Program-made: the position numbers and the translations under genes | Notes under the pieces: generated by a model | Told to the model about the DNA's origin: nothing | The model's input: only the letters and a program-made list of their open reading frames with translations | The model's database searches: none | In this document: positions 14,599 to 22,759 of the stretch, piece after piece | Numbering within the stretch: position 1 is the stretch's first letter | Layout of the letters: every line of letters begins with the position of its first letter | NCBI GenBank assembly: GCA_017652765.1 | Contig: JAGCAJ010000004.1 | Coordinates: 1-34,136, forward strand | DNA length: 34,136 bases | Direction of reading: 5' to 3' | Source of the DNA: Candidatus Saccharimonadota bacterium | Lineage (GTDB): Bacteria; Patescibacteriota; Saccharimonadia; Saccharimonadales; Saccharimonadaceae

Positions 14599-15405
14599 TT
14601 AGTCTCCGAATAATCCAGAGACAAACTCGTCGTCAGCCGTTTTCGGTTGAGCAAATTGCGTAGAGTTCGTTGCGAGAGCATTAGGACTCTTTGCGCTTTG
14701 CTTGGCTGCGATTTCATTAGCAACGGCAGTCTTTAATTCCTGCTTCACGGCATCAGCTTTGAAACTATCACCGCCCACAAGCCTAAAGACATCATCATAA
14801 GTAAGGGCGCCCATATTTACCAAAAAGTTATTGGTGAGTGGTCTGCCTTGAGCGTCCGTCTGTGGCACACCGTTTGACACGAGTGGCCTCTCCAGATACT
14901 CAATCATCTTTGCCTCTACTTCGGGAGATGGGTTTTTAGCTGCTTTCCATTCCTTTACGGCGGTTAGTTGCCTATCGGCGGCTAATTGCCTCTCTAGGTT
15001 CTGGATACGCTCCATCGGGTCATTTGTTGGCTTGGTTGGCGCTTGCTGAGCGTTCATCCGCTCGAGTCGCCTCTCTAGCTGCGCATTTTCCTGCGATTTT
15101 CTTGAAAAGCCTTTCTCAACGTTCCAATACATCTCTGCGACTTTTCGGAGTACATCCGGGTCATCAGACTTGATGTGCTTGTTTTCCATAAATTTGTCGA
15201 AGTCAAAGACCTCTTCTTCTTCGTCTCCGGTTTGTGATTCGTTTGCGTTTTGATTTGTCGAATCTTCCTTTGACTCCGATGACTCATTTATGTTCGTCGG
15301 TTGCTCATTGGAATCCTCGACTGCTGGGCTGCCCACTTCTGGGGTTTGGTCGGTCGCAAAATCCGACTCCTCAAAAACAAGTTGCTCGTTTACAGTTTCA
15401 TCCAT
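14599..15405 (-). CDS. Capsid scaffold protein
   Basis: A 268-residue, very acidic and helical protein, Glu/Asp/Gln/Asn-rich N-terminus (residues 1-75), predicted coiled coil about residues 85-145 and a short basic/helical C-terminus, as in phage scaffolds. The ATG with AGGAG 8 nt upstream was chosen; an in-frame TTG lies 6 bases earlier. Position between the small structural protein and the coat gene supports the call. It would guide procapsid assembly and leave before or during packaging. Confidence 0.82.
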   Translation of the reverse strand: MDETVNEQLVFEESDFATDQTPEVGSPAVEDSNEQPTNINESSESKEDSTNQNANESQTGDEEEEVFDFDKFMENKHIKSDDPDVLRKVAEMYWNVEKGFSRKSQENAQLERRLERMNAQQAPTKPTNDPMERIQNLERQLAADRQLTAVKEWKAAKNPSPEVEAKMIEYLERPLVSNGVPQTDAQGRPLTNNFLVNMGALTYDDVFRLVGGDSFKADAVKQELKTAVANEIAAKQSAKSPNALATNSTQFAQPKTADDEFVSGLFGD

Positions 15406-15411
15406 AAACAA

Positions 15412-15578
15412 TTCTCCTATTAGTTGTTAATGTTACGCGTTGTGGAGTTTCCTCCACCAGCCCAGCATCTCTCGCGTTATGGCGGCGCGGCACCCCTTGG
15501 TGCTTTAAGTGATAAATTCTATGCAACTTAACTAGAGATACTGGATTGGTAGCCACCTATTCCAACTACGACAACTTG
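15412..15578 (-). other. Structured leader upstream of scaffold gene
   Basis: No gene is seen. On the minus strand there is GTGGAG-GAAA-CTCCAC with a GNRA-type loop nested within CGCG/CGCG, and GCACC-AAG-GGGTGC. No clear promoter. It may control the high scaffold/coat expression or be an RNA processing site. Confidence 0.4.
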
Positions 15579-15824
15579 TTATTTCTTCCCGCCTTTGTCC
15601 TCCTTTTCGTCAATCTTGACCACTGCCTCAATGTCTTGTAGCACCGAATCAAACCCATTCGCAATTGCCGCATACCTGAACGCACTATCCCGGTCGGTAG
15701 AGCCCATCGCCGCTTGAAGTAACTGCTTTTTGGTATCCTCCATCCGCTGGATATACTTCTTGCCAATCTTACCTTCCCAGAACTTCTTTAGCTCTGCCAT
15801 TTCATCTTTAGACCATTTGTCCAT
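15579..15824 (-). CDS. Small helical structural-region protein
   Basis: An 81-residue, highly charged and almost wholly helical protein (KWSKDEMAELKKFWEG; C-terminus KEDKGGKK). It overlaps the portal stop by 17 bases and lies before the scaffold gene, so it is probably translated with the portal. A role in head assembly is inferred from position only. Confidence 0.6.
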   Translation of the reverse strand: MDKWSKDEMAELKKFWEGKIGKKYIQRMEDTKKQLLQAAMGSTDRDSAFRYAAIANGFDSVLQDIEAVVKIDEKEDKGGKK

Positions 15825-17655
15825 TGAAAACTCCTTCTTCTGGCGTCATCGGCGACACCTCTGTTAATTGTTGTTCGTTACTAGGCACGGCCATCGGCGT
15901 ACTTGCCTCTGGGCTCTGTGCCGGTGTAATAATTTGTTCGATTTCCTCATCGGTGAGACTCGGCATCATCTTCTTGTAGAGAATTTGCTTTGCAGCAAGT
16001 AGATTATTGGTTGGGTCTTGGATAATCATCTGGTATGCGTCAATATAAGCCTGCTGTTGCTGGGCTTCTTCGTAGCGCTTCTGAATGTCTAGGGTTACCA
16101 TTGGCGTATAATCACCTACAAATCGGCTCATGTCTACCTTTTCAAAGGTCACATTGGCGTCTTGGATGGTGCGCACATAAAGTTTGTCCGGCGCATAAAG
16201 TTGCAAGAGTTTAAGTACGATCTTTGCCTCTTGGAAGAAGAAATCATTCGCCAGCGTCTGTGCCTTTTCGGTGATTCTTTGGTCAGCTTGCCCCATCTGT
16301 GCCTTAATTTCAGTCGCGGTGGTCTTATCGGTCATCGCTACGCCCTTATTCACCTCGGAAACGGCCACAGATTCACGCATTTCCGCTTTGATATTTAAGC
16401 GCTCATTAAATGCGTTAGTCGGGATGGTTGGTGGCGTATTCCAGATCATTGCGCCAGCAGGGAGCGGGTAAACCTTCCCAGGTCGTGGGCTTAGGTCATT
16501 CGCCCAAGTAGCATACTTCGGGTCTAGCGTCTTCTCTGGGTAGAGCGTATAAAGCACCGCCTCGATATTGAGCTCGGTCATATCATTCAGAAGCTCTTGC
16601 TGGTCGGCAATAATATCTACATCTGAATCACCATAAGTCAGCGAAATATCCTCGTAGTCGCGCCCGTGCGCAAACGGCAAAAAGCCAGCCATCTCTTCAT
16701 TAAAGTCAGCCTTGAATTCCGGCTTTTCCACAGGGAACTCGCCAATATCTTGCCCACTCATTGTAAGTGTCATCTGTCTCTGCGCGTTCCAGTCAGCTAG
16801 CCCTTGTTCGTATTCAAGCATGTCGAGTTCATACTCAGCCTTCTGGCGCTCAAAATGCGCCTTCTCGAGCCTATAATACGGGTTCTCCTTCTCCTCTATG
16901 ATAGTGTTGCGGTTGGCAATTACTACCACCTTCTTACGCGTCCAAATCTCCACGCACTCAATAATATCTTCATCGCCTGGCGCAGTGGCACCGATGGTCT
17001 GGTCTTTCTTTACCTTATCCGACTCGTAATCAGTTAGCGAGCCACTAGGCTGTACATCTTCAAGGTTTTTGAATCGCTTGACCTCCTTCTGCCTTTCAAA
17101 ATCCCAGCACTTCTCTTTCTTGAGCCATTTTTTAGACGCAAAATATCTACGCCCCACATAGCGCCAATCTCGGTACGAGTGGCTCTGCGGGTCGATGATC
17201 ATATCGCGAATCGGCACTACTTCCTTATGAACATAGCCGCCATCTTTATCGTCTTTCCATTCATAGAAGCAAGCGAAATTACCGGTAATTAGCCCTTGCT
17301 TGCCGTTTATTTTATTCTTTTGCACCCAGTTGTCTTTGCGGGCGAAGTCATCATAAATCTCATTGAGGACTGCCGTGTCCGCTTCCTGATCCGGATGGTT
17401 CGGAATGTATTTAACCGACGGATTATTATTGAATAAAGCCGCTACCATCGTATTTACGGTGGAGTTCACCATCGGCACAAAAGTCTTTACCACGCCGTCA
17501 TGCGAGCGTTTAACACGAATGTTATGGTAGAGTTTCCAGTTTCTTTCCCACCTCTGATGATAGTTTTGTTGGGCATAAAGCCAAGAATCTTCAAACTTCT
17601 GCAGCCATTTCTGCAGATGCCTGTCTGTTTTAGATTGTGATTTGCGTTCCGCCAC
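15808..17655 (-). CDS. Portal protein, P22-like
   Basis: 615 residues from a GTG at 17655. An upstream in-frame ATG at 17697 lies before the predicted transcription start and is discounted. The N-terminus is helical with WERNWKLYHNIRVKRS and VNSTVNTMVAALF. The middle contains the stem region (DYEDISLTYGDSDVD, LLNDMTELNIEAVLYTLYPE, ESVAVSEVNKGVAMTDKTTATEI), and the C-terminus a long helical barrel-like part. Size and motif order fit portals of short-tailed phages with P22-type morphology. The dodecamer would form the packaging channel and head-tail vertex, working with the terminase at 18947. Confidence 0.85.
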   Translation of the reverse strand: MAERKSQSKTDRHLQKWLQKFEDSWLYAQQNYHQRWERNWKLYHNIRVKRSHDGVVKTFVPMVNSTVNTMVAALFNNNPSVKYIPNHPDQEADTAVLNEIYDDFARKDNWVQKNKINGKQGLITGNFACFYEWKDDKDGGYVHKEVVPIRDMIIDPQSHSYRDWRYVGRRYFASKKWLKKEKCWDFERQKEVKRFKNLEDVQPSGSLTDYESDKVKKDQTIGATAPGDEDIIECVEIWTRKKVVVIANRNTIIEEKENPYYRLEKAHFERQKAEYELDMLEYEQGLADWNAQRQMTLTMSGQDIGEFPVEKPEFKADFNEEMAGFLPFAHGRDYEDISLTYGDSDVDIIADQQELLNDMTELNIEAVLYTLYPEKTLDPKYATWANDLSPRPGKVYPLPAGAMIWNTPPTIPTNAFNERLNIKAEMRESVAVSEVNKGVAMTDKTTATEIKAQMGQADQRITEKAQTLANDFFFQEAKIVLKLLQLYAPDKLYVRTIQDANVTFEKVDMSRFVGDYTPMVTLDIQKRYEEAQQQQAYIDAYQMIIQDPTNNLLAAKQILYKKMMPSLTDEEIEQIITPAQSPEASTPMAVPSNEQQLTEVSPMTPEEGVFNGQMV

Positions 17656-17665
17656 TATGTGACCT

Positions 17666-17694
17666 AACGCACCGCCATTACCCATATTATAACA
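17666..17694 (-). promoter_or_regulatory. Structural promoter with MAVR start box (copy 4)
   Basis: Minus strand TGTTATAAT, 7 nt, ATGGCGGTGCGTT from 17678, giving MAVR then TAG. The portal GTG starts 23 nt after this ATG with a weak AGGT ribosome site. No -35. Confidence 0.75.
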
Positions 17695-17716
17695 CACCTA
17701 ATAAGTTATTACTAAT

Positions 17717-18382
17717 TTAATCTTGCACCATACCGCTATTCTTCGCCCAGAGCTTGCGGTCGTTCACGTAGTCTTGTGTAGCCTGCCATGATAAGCTCCC
17801 CTCGTGAGGCCAGTTATATCTTTTCAACACGATTCCAGTAAACGCTTCTCTAGGATTCTTAGCGTAAAGAGCATGGCTAAATGGACTATCTTCCTTATAT
17901 TTGTGATCTGGCACTCTTGTATCGCCTAAGAACTCACGCCGGATGAACTTTACAGCACCTACGTATTCATTTTTGGTTTTCTCGTTTACGTGCCATACCG
18001 AGCCATCATTTACTTCCAAATCGAAGTAAACCAAGTCATTCTTGCCGTCTAAATATTTCTCAAACTCGAAAAAGCCGGTCAGATAATAGTCATCGCTAGA
18101 TAGCGACACGATATACTCACCTTCTGCTAAGCTAAAACCAAGATTCATAGCTGCTGCTACGCCATGGTTATCGGTCCACCGGTGGATTAGCGAACTTGGA
18201 TGGATTTGGTTCCGATGTGTGTCATACCAGTCTATGGCTATCTGCCAAGATTTGTCAGTAGAACCGTCATCGAGCAGAATTATCTGATAGTTCTCCGATA
18301 GCGGTAAGCTGTGCAACGCTCGTGGCAGCAATTCCTCTTGGTTATATACCGGCATTATTACGCTAATTTTTGGTTTATTCAT
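17717..18382 (-). CDS. Glycosyltransferase family 2 (GT-A)
   Basis: A 221-residue protein. The N-terminus is KISVIMPVYNQEELLPRAL, then LLDDGSTD at residues 36-43, NHGVAAAMNLGF and the SSDDYY acidic pair that binds metal and nucleotide sugar. The C-terminal acceptor domain is short. It lies between portal and terminase genes, translated with the preceding zinc-ribbon gene (8-base overlap, ribosome site GGAGG). It probably glycosylates a phage or host surface component; acceptor unknown. Confidence 0.85.
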   Translation of the reverse strand: MNKPKISVIMPVYNQEELLPRALHSLPLSENYQIILLDDGSTDKSWQIAIDWYDTHRNQIHPSSLIHRWTDNHGVAAAMNLGFSLAEGEYIVSLSSDDYYLTGFFEFEKYLDGKNDLVYFDLEVNDGSVWHVNEKTKNEYVGAVKFIRREFLGDTRVPDHKYKEDSPFSHALYAKNPREAFTGIVLKRYNWPHEGSLSWQATQDYVNDRKLWAKNSGMVQD

Positions 18383-18617
18383 TTTCCTCCTCTAGTTTTT
18401 TACTTTCTCCCCCGATATTCTCATCGCCAATTACGTCTATGATATGCTTCGGCTTTTTGCATTTTCCACAGATGTTTCCTATAAGCGTGTGTGTCATGCA
18501 CCAGCAATTTCTGCAGAGAGATATATTTGGACCTTCGTTACCATCTTCTGATACATTCTCCAAACTCTCACGCTTGAATGCTTTGCTAATCAATTCTTTC
18601 AAATACTCAGTATCCAT
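18375..18617 (-). CDS. Small zinc-ribbon protein
   Basis: An 80-residue protein with CRNCWC and CGKCK, about residues 35-58, a four-Cys zinc ribbon. The rest is acidic and helical. Located in the terminase-portal interval with overlapping ends, its function is unknown. Confidence 0.6.
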   Translation of the reverse strand: MDTEYLKELISKAFKRESLENVSEDGNEGPNISLCRNCWCMTHTLIGNICGKCKKPKHIIDVIGDENIGGESKKLEEENE

Positions 18618-18622
18618 TTAGA

Positions 18623-18937
18623 TTACTCCTCCATAGTAAAATCATATAAATCCTCAAGACTATGCACGTTAGGGTGCTTACCTTCCATGTTGCATACACC
18701 ATCATTAAACTTCGCGAAATCGCCATCGCACTCATAGAAATAATACGAGAAATCATCGCCAAGCAATTCTAGAACTGCTCCCATAATAATACCGGTCTCT
18801 TCTGATAGACCTAAAAAGTCCGTGCTTAGTCCATACTTTTTTGCGGTCTGGCGTACAGTATCTTGCAGTTCATATTCGTATTCTCCCTGCCGAATATACG
18901 CCTCAGCAAGTTGTACATATTGTTCTTTTGAAATCAT
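18623..18937 (-). CDS. Unknown acidic protein
   Basis: A 104-residue protein, acidic, Tyr-rich, helical N-terminus (ISKEQYVQLAEAYI), DDFSYYFYECDGDF in the middle. Ribosome site GGAGG. It lies directly after the terminase stop (10 bases). No family was recognised. Confidence 0.55.
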   Translation of the reverse strand: MISKEQYVQLAEAYIRQGEYEYELQDTVRQTAKKYGLSTDFLGLSEETGIIMGAVLELLGDDFSYYFYECDGDFAKFNDGVCNMEGKHPNVHSLEDLYDFTMEE

Positions 18938-18946
18938 TTTACCTCC

Positions 18947-20248
18947 TTAAAACCCAGTTGTTTGTTCACCGCTAAACGCCTTGGGTGTGAATGTCTTAAA
19001 TTTGATATTAGTTGTCACCTCCACCTGCTCGGTTTCGGCTATAAGCGAATAAATAAATGCATCGGCTGCGTGGCTAGACCAGTCATGCTTCGGGCGGTCT
19101 TTCAAGAGCTTATTTTTCTCGTCATACTCATAGTGGTACGCCGCCAAGCACTCCAGAAGCCTGGCACATTTCTCTTGGTCAAACCAGCAACGGCTAAACT
19201 TAGGTCTAGCGACCATATTTATATCATCCTGCCCAAAAGCGTGGCTAGATGGGCGCAATATTGTCACATTGGCGTAGCCGTGGTCTCTAAAGAACTCCTC
19301 GCGCGTCTTGCCGGTCTGCAACTCCCTAGCCCTAGCATCGTGTGGCAAGAATATCTGCCGGTATTCCCATGGCTTGTTCGCAAGTACGCTAATATAATGC
19401 GCCAAATCCTCGCCAGCGCTCTCGTAGTAGTCAATAAAATGTATTTCTTGCCCAACGGTCTGAAAGAAACAAATAGCCGTGGAATCACCGACGCCAAGGT
19501 CTAACGCAGCATATACTGGCGCAGAGCCATCATAAGGCACCTTACCGATGCGACCTTCTTCTCTAGCTTGGGCGAGTTGCTTCCCATAGATCGAGCCGGT
19601 CGTAACCGTGAGCGGTTGCCCGAGCCAAACGTGCGCGAATAGCTCCGGGTTATCTTTGCGCATCTTCTCGCGCTCTGCAATGATTTCTGGCGACAACAAC
19701 GCTTCTACCTCATCACTATTTACTTGGCGCACATAAGTTCGCTCATCTGGATGTCCGGCTACTCTTTCCCAAACTGGGTCATTCTCGGCTAATCGGTTGA
19801 ATGTCCAGATAAAGAACGAGCCTTGCTTACGGATGGTCGGGATAAGAATGTCTATCGATTCAGTAGACACTGTTTGGGCTTCTTCTACCCAACAAATATC
19901 GATGCCTTCCAAAGACTTAATACTCTGGGCGTTGCCACGCAGACCCTTAAAAATAAACTCCGAGCCGTTGCGATTGCGTATGGTTTCACGAGCGATTTCC
20001 CAGCCTGGCAACTTGTACTTAATTATTTGGTCTGCTAACAATTTATGTACTGATTCAGCGATAGAGTTCTGGACTTCGCGGCAACATAATATACGTTTCT
20101 TCGCGTTAGTCCCAAAGGCGCCCAATACCGAGCCTACCGTGGTAGACTTCGTACTCGACCTCCCACCATGGTAGCAATAATGACGCCATGGCCTACTGGG
20201 CTGTACTAACTCGATAAATGCGTCCGGTATGTCAATCTGCGCTTCCAT
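18947..20248 (-). CDS. terL: Terminase large subunit
   Basis: A 433-residue protein. Walker A HGGRSSTKST at residues 27-36, Walker B IDICWVEEA at 116-124, coupling motif FIWTFN at 146-151. The C-terminal nuclease begins with ALDLGVGDSTAI (Asp250, Asp255) and the last acidic residue lies in SHAADAFIYSL. This is the PBSX/Terminase_3-type motor that cuts and pumps DNA into the prohead. Its ATG overlaps the end of a small repeat ORF and has GGAG upstream. Partners: small subunit candidate at 21017 and portal at 15808. Confidence 0.95.
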   Translation of the reverse strand: MEAQIDIPDAFIELVQPSRPWRHYCYHGGRSSTKSTTVGSVLGAFGTNAKKRILCCREVQNSIAESVHKLLADQIIKYKLPGWEIARETIRNRNGSEFIFKGLRGNAQSIKSLEGIDICWVEEAQTVSTESIDILIPTIRKQGSFFIWTFNRLAENDPVWERVAGHPDERTYVRQVNSDEVEALLSPEIIAEREKMRKDNPELFAHVWLGQPLTVTTGSIYGKQLAQAREEGRIGKVPYDGSAPVYAALDLGVGDSTAICFFQTVGQEIHFIDYYESAGEDLAHYISVLANKPWEYRQIFLPHDARARELQTGKTREEFFRDHGYANVTILRPSSHAFGQDDINMVARPKFSRCWFDQEKCARLLECLAAYHYEYDEKNKLLKDRPKHDWSSHAADAFIYSLIAETEQVEVTTNIKFKTFTPKAFSGEQTTGF

Positions 20249-20369
20249 GTGACTTCTCCATGTATTCGTGCTTTTCCAATTGCTCTCTATTTGTTTTATC
20301 TCTATTTTCCATCTCTCTATTGGTTTCTCTATTGTCCATCTCTCTATTGGTATAATCTCTATTTTCCAT
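20232..20369 (-). CDS. 45-residue peptide with tandem ENRD/TNRE repeats
   Basis: The frame encodes three degenerate repeats of the form MENRDxTNRE, then a helical end overlapping the terminase start by 17 bases. Ribosome site AGGAGG lies 8 nt upstream of the ATG. At DNA level the repeat unit is about 30 bases (CTCTATT on the plus strand). Extremely hydrophilic. It may only couple translation to the terminase. Confidence 0.5.
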   Translation of the reverse strand: MENRDYTNREMDNRETNREMENRDKTNREQLEKHEYMEKSHGSAD

Positions 20370-20508
20370 CTCGTTCCTCCTTCACCATAAACTCATCATA
20401 ACCATCACTTCTCAGAGTATTTTTTATATCTTTTAGATTATCTTCATCGGCCCAAGTCAAACAGCTTTTTTCTGGACCATAGGCTACTATCTTATAACTT
20501 TTACCCAT
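20359..20508 (-). CDS. Small unknown protein (49 residues)
   Basis: A 49-codon frame (MGKSYKIVAYGPEK...) with a beta-alpha pattern, overlapping neighbours by 8 and 11 bases. The ATG has GAGAATG-proximal purines. The dense overlap argues for translation. Function unknown. Confidence 0.5.
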   Translation of the reverse strand: MGKSYKIVAYGPEKSCLTWADEDNLKDIKNTLRSDGYDEFMVKEERDGK

Positions 20509-20815
20509 TCTCTTCCTTCACAAAGCTCCCCTCAATCACTTTTCCAGTTCTTCCTCGTATCTCTTTATACGCCATGTTTATACACTCCGACAAATCCATA
20601 TCCAAGTGGTGTGCCATTCCGACCAGCGTTACGAATATATCACCAATAGCATCCCTCATTTCCTCGGAGTCCTTGCGCCCTCTGGTTAGCTCGTGGGCCA
20701 TTTCGCCAATTTCCTCGTTGAGCTTAGCAAATTGCATTACTGGATCGTGCAAACCTTTTTCATCAAACCAAGCATATATTCGCACAGTTAAGTCGTTTAT
20801 ATCGTAGTCAATCAT
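20501..20815 (-). CDS. MazG-like nucleotide pyrophosphohydrolase
   Basis: 104 residues in a four-helix pattern. The acidic EEIGEMAHE (about residues 31-39) and RDAIGDIFV (about 54-62) are the metal-binding motifs of the MazG/dUTPase-like superfamily. It would hydrolyse a nucleotide triphosphate or alarmone during infection. The substrate cannot be told. The ends overlap the neighbours. Confidence 0.8.
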   Translation of the reverse strand: MIDYDINDLTVRIYAWFDEKGLHDPVMQFAKLNEEIGEMAHELTRGRKDSEEMRDAIGDIFVTLVGMAHHLDMDLSECINMAYKEIRGRTGKVIEGSFVKEENG

Positions 20816-21033
20816 TTTTCTCCTCTTTCGTATGTAAAATCAATCTCCCACTTTTCATCTGTAGATCGTTCATCGCCAAATACCCTGACGCCATTGAGCA
20901 AGCTATCATCATAGCCTATAGATTTCTCATCAATATTGTTTACCTTAATCCACTCCATAAGAAGATGTTCTTGGCTTTCTCTCAATAGGCTTCTTAACGG
21001 TATCTTTGGCTTTTCCTTATGTTCGATTCCCAT
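20812..21033 (-). CDS. Unknown small acidic protein
   Basis: A 73-residue charged protein with LRESQEHLLMEWIKVNNI and EKWEIDFTYERG. It overlaps the small terminase candidate by 17 bases and mazG-like by 4. No family was recognised. Confidence 0.5.
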   Translation of the reverse strand: MGIEHKEKPKIPLRSLLRESQEHLLMEWIKVNNIDEKSIGYDDSLLNGVRVFGDERSTDEKWEIDFTYERGEK

Positions 21034-21418
21034 CGTTTTCTCCTTTGCTAAAGTTCTTTACATTTATCGTGATGCCGGACACTTCGCCAGAGAACTCAAC
21101 CTCGCTCTTGGTAGCCAAAGGCCCATAAGCCTCAGCTTTCATGGCCTGCCAGGCTTTATAGTCACCCTTGCGCAAAAGTTCCACCATAACTCGCGCATCA
21201 GCAGCCGTCTCAAGGTCTGCATCGGTTACGTCAATCCCCATCTTCTCTAGGTTCGCCTTGAGCTTTGGATCTTTGACGGCCAGCGCAAAGAGTTCCTGTA
21301 TGCGTTTGTGGCGATCACGCTTCTCCCGGCGAGCCTTGCCACTTGCAATTCCGCCCCTCTTCTGTTCCTCTTGACTTAACTTATACTCCGATGGTCTAAG
21401 ATTTTGTTCATTCGCCAT
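21017..21418 (-). CDS. Terminase small subunit candidate
   Basis: A 133-residue, basic and helical protein. Residues about 13-45 read LSQEEQKRGGIASGKARREKRDRHKRIQEL, seen in many small terminase-like DNA-binding proteins of phages of Gram-positive hosts. A middle helical part and ITINVKNFSKGEN end follow. It lies upstream of the large subunit in the same operon, separated by four small genes. Recognition of pac DNA is inferred. ATG overlaps the preceding stop by one base. Confidence 0.6.
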   Translation of the reverse strand: MANEQNLRPSEYKLSQEEQKRGGIASGKARREKRDRHKRIQELFALAVKDPKLKANLEKMGIDVTDADLETAADARVMVELLRKGDYKAWQAMKAEAYGPLATKSEVEFSGEVSGITINVKNFSKGENDGNRT

Positions 21419-21570
21419 TATTCTTCACCTCCTTCTATAGTTGCTAATGTTTCCAGTGCATCTATTATCATTGCGTCAATCATTATACCGACCACAAATG
21501 CTATAATTGCCACGACTACGTCTCCATTTATCGCCCGCTCAATGGCTATAACTGAACATATAAAACTCAT
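21418..21570 (-). CDS. Small membrane protein (50 residues)
   Basis: The frame encodes a hydrophobic helix, residues about 19-40 (VVVAIIAFVVGIMIDAMII), with acidic ends and TAATG coupling to the next gene. GGAGGTGAAG at its end supplies the next ribosome site. Function unknown. Confidence 0.5.
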   Translation of the reverse strand: MSFICSVIAIERAINGDVVVAIIAFVVGIMIDAMIIDALETLATIEGGEE

Positions 21571-21767
21571 TCTTTACTCCCACAAGTAAACTTATATGGT
21601 GGTTCAAGTGTCGGCTCTTTTGAGTAATATGGTTGTAGTGGAGCTGATGGGTATGTGGGAATAACCTTCTCTGGGCATTTGTTCTGAAGCTTTACAAGTT
21701 CTTTTAGTAGCTCTACTTCAGTTTCTAGATGTTCTACTCTTTTTTGCAATTCTTCTATTTTACTCAT
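21567..21767 (-). CDS. Coiled-coil protein (66 residues)
   Basis: Residues 1-28 are a heptad coiled coil (IEELQKRVEHLETEVELLKEL); the rest is Pro/Tyr-rich and ends in FTCGSKE. It overlaps neighbours by 4 bases. No family was recognised. Confidence 0.55.
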   Translation of the reverse strand: MSKIEELQKRVEHLETEVELLKELVKLQNKCPEKVIPTYPSAPLQPYYSKEPTLEPPYKFTCGSKE

Positions 21768-21949
21768 TCTTCACCTCCTTTCCCGATATAACATTCATGG
21801 CCTGGCACGTCGTACCACTCCAGGTCGAAATAATCTGCCACGGCGCCTAATTTTTGTACTAACTCGGCGTTTGCCTCTTCCAGCTCTCTAACTCGTGCTT
21901 TCAATGGTTCTATTTCCAGTCTTAAAATCCTGTATTCGTCACTGTTCAT
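21764..21949 (-). CDS. Coiled-coil protein (61 residues)
   Basis: A helical N-terminal heptad region (RLEIEPLKARVRELEEANAEL) and an acidic Trp-containing end (FDLEWYDVPGHECY). It sits in an overlapping run of small genes. Function unknown. Confidence 0.55.
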   Translation of the reverse strand: MNSDEYRILRLEIEPLKARVRELEEANAELVQKLGAVADYFDLEWYDVPGHECYIGKGGEE

Positions 21950-22031
21950 TTTCTGCCTCTTTTAATTGCTTTGATATTTGTTGCCATACATCGTTCTGGC
22001 CTCGTAGTCTTTCGATAGTCGGGCTGCTCAT
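21939..22031 (-). CDS. 30-residue helical peptide
   Basis: MSSPTIERLRGQNDVWQ... with ribosome site TAGGAGG 8 nt upstream; its stop lies 11 bases inside the next gene. Helical and charged. Probably real from its strong ribosome site and overlap. Confidence 0.5.
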   Translation of the reverse strand: MSSPTIERLRGQNDVWQQISKQLKEAENEQ

Positions 22032-22033
22032 TC

Positions 22034-22417
22034 TTAACCTCCTAGTAATTCTGGATTTTCATGTACATTGCCGATAATTGTATAGTCAAAGTGTCTTTTT
22101 GATTTTTTGCTAACAAGTGGCATTGTCCCACCATGTCTTACCTTAATTCTATACATTAAGAGTTCGTCATCAAAATACACTTCCGCTTTCCCGCAACAAG
22201 TTTGCAGAATATCCCCCTCATAAATCTCTTTGCCGTTCTTGTCTTTTAAGCCTGTGTATTGCTCGATGATGAATTTATGTTTTATATCTTTCAGCCACCA
22301 GACAATTCTGGATATAATTCCCAATCCAAAATGTTCATCTACAACTTCACCAATTCCATAAACTTTATGATCCTTGCTTGTCTGGTCATAAACTCTAAAC
22401 TTAATTTCTCTACTCAT
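22034..22417 (-). CDS. YopX family protein
   Basis: A 127-residue protein. The family pattern is clear: REIKFRVYD at the N-terminus, QYTGLKDKNGKEIYEGDIL near residues 53-71, and IIGNVHENPELL at the C-terminus. YopX proteins are common in phages of Gram-positive bacteria and form a decameric/pentameric beta fold of unknown biochemical role. Ribosome site AGGAGG. Confidence 0.92.
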   Translation of the reverse strand: MSREIKFRVYDQTSKDHKVYGIGEVVDEHFGLGIISRIVWWLKDIKHKFIIEQYTGLKDKNGKEIYEGDILQTCCGKAEVYFDDELLMYRIKVRHGGTMPLVSKKSKRHFDYTIIGNVHENPELLGG

Positions 22418-22429
22418 CTTCCTCCTTTT

Positions 22430-22483
22430 CTAAGCAATTTCAATATTTAATTTCGTACATATATGGCTTATAGCATCATTCAT
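22430..22483 (-). CDS. Possible 17-residue peptide
   Basis: MNDAISHICTKLNIEIA, starting within ATGA of the preceding stop (4-base overlap). It could be a coupled peptide or the displaced end of the preceding protein after a frameshift. Weak evidence. Confidence 0.25.
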   Translation of the reverse strand: MNDAISHICTKLNIEIA

Positions 22484-22623
22484 TGGACACCAAAGGCGCA
22501 AAACAGCCTTTTTCTCTTTAGCCCATCAACCCATTCTGACTCGCAGATATCACCGATGTCACTCCTTACCCAATAATAGACATCGCCATTCTGTGGCCAT
22601 AGTTCATTACTTGATTTTCCCAT
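22480..22623 (-). CDS. Small Trp-rich unknown protein (47 residues)
   Basis: MGKSSNELWPQNGDVYYWVR..., resembling small phage proteins that begin with LWPQxGDxYW. Such proteins usually run longer, and the frame ends abruptly in an A-rich stretch (AGAGAAAAAGG), so a frameshift is possible. Ribosome site AGAGG. Confidence 0.5.
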   Translation of the reverse strand: MGKSSNELWPQNGDVYYWVRSDIGDICESEWVDGLKRKRLFCAFGVQ

Positions 22624-22759
22624 TATTACCTCTTAATTCCCGCACCATCTTCTTGGCGCTATTTATATTGTCAAACTCCCCCACTTTTTCCCATTCCCCC
22701 TTGTTCTTTACTTGTATCTGGTATGCTTCGCCCAGGCGCATTACCCTATACTCGCCCAT
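22607..22759 (-). CDS. Small unknown protein (50 residues)
   Basis: The frame reads MGEYRVMRLGEAYQIQ... with VGEFDNINSAKKMVREL, a beta-beta-alpha pattern like small phage proteins that modify or bind host factors. TAATG overlap with the RNA ligase gene. No family was assigned. Confidence 0.55.
   Translation of the reverse strand: MGEYRVMRLGEAYQIQVKNKGEWEKVGEFDNINSAKKMVRELRGNNGKIK

Noticed and set aside
15808-17697. Portal start at the ATG at 17697
   Set aside because: This ATG overlaps the -10 box and would precede the transcript start; the GTG at 17655 lies downstream of the MAVR box.
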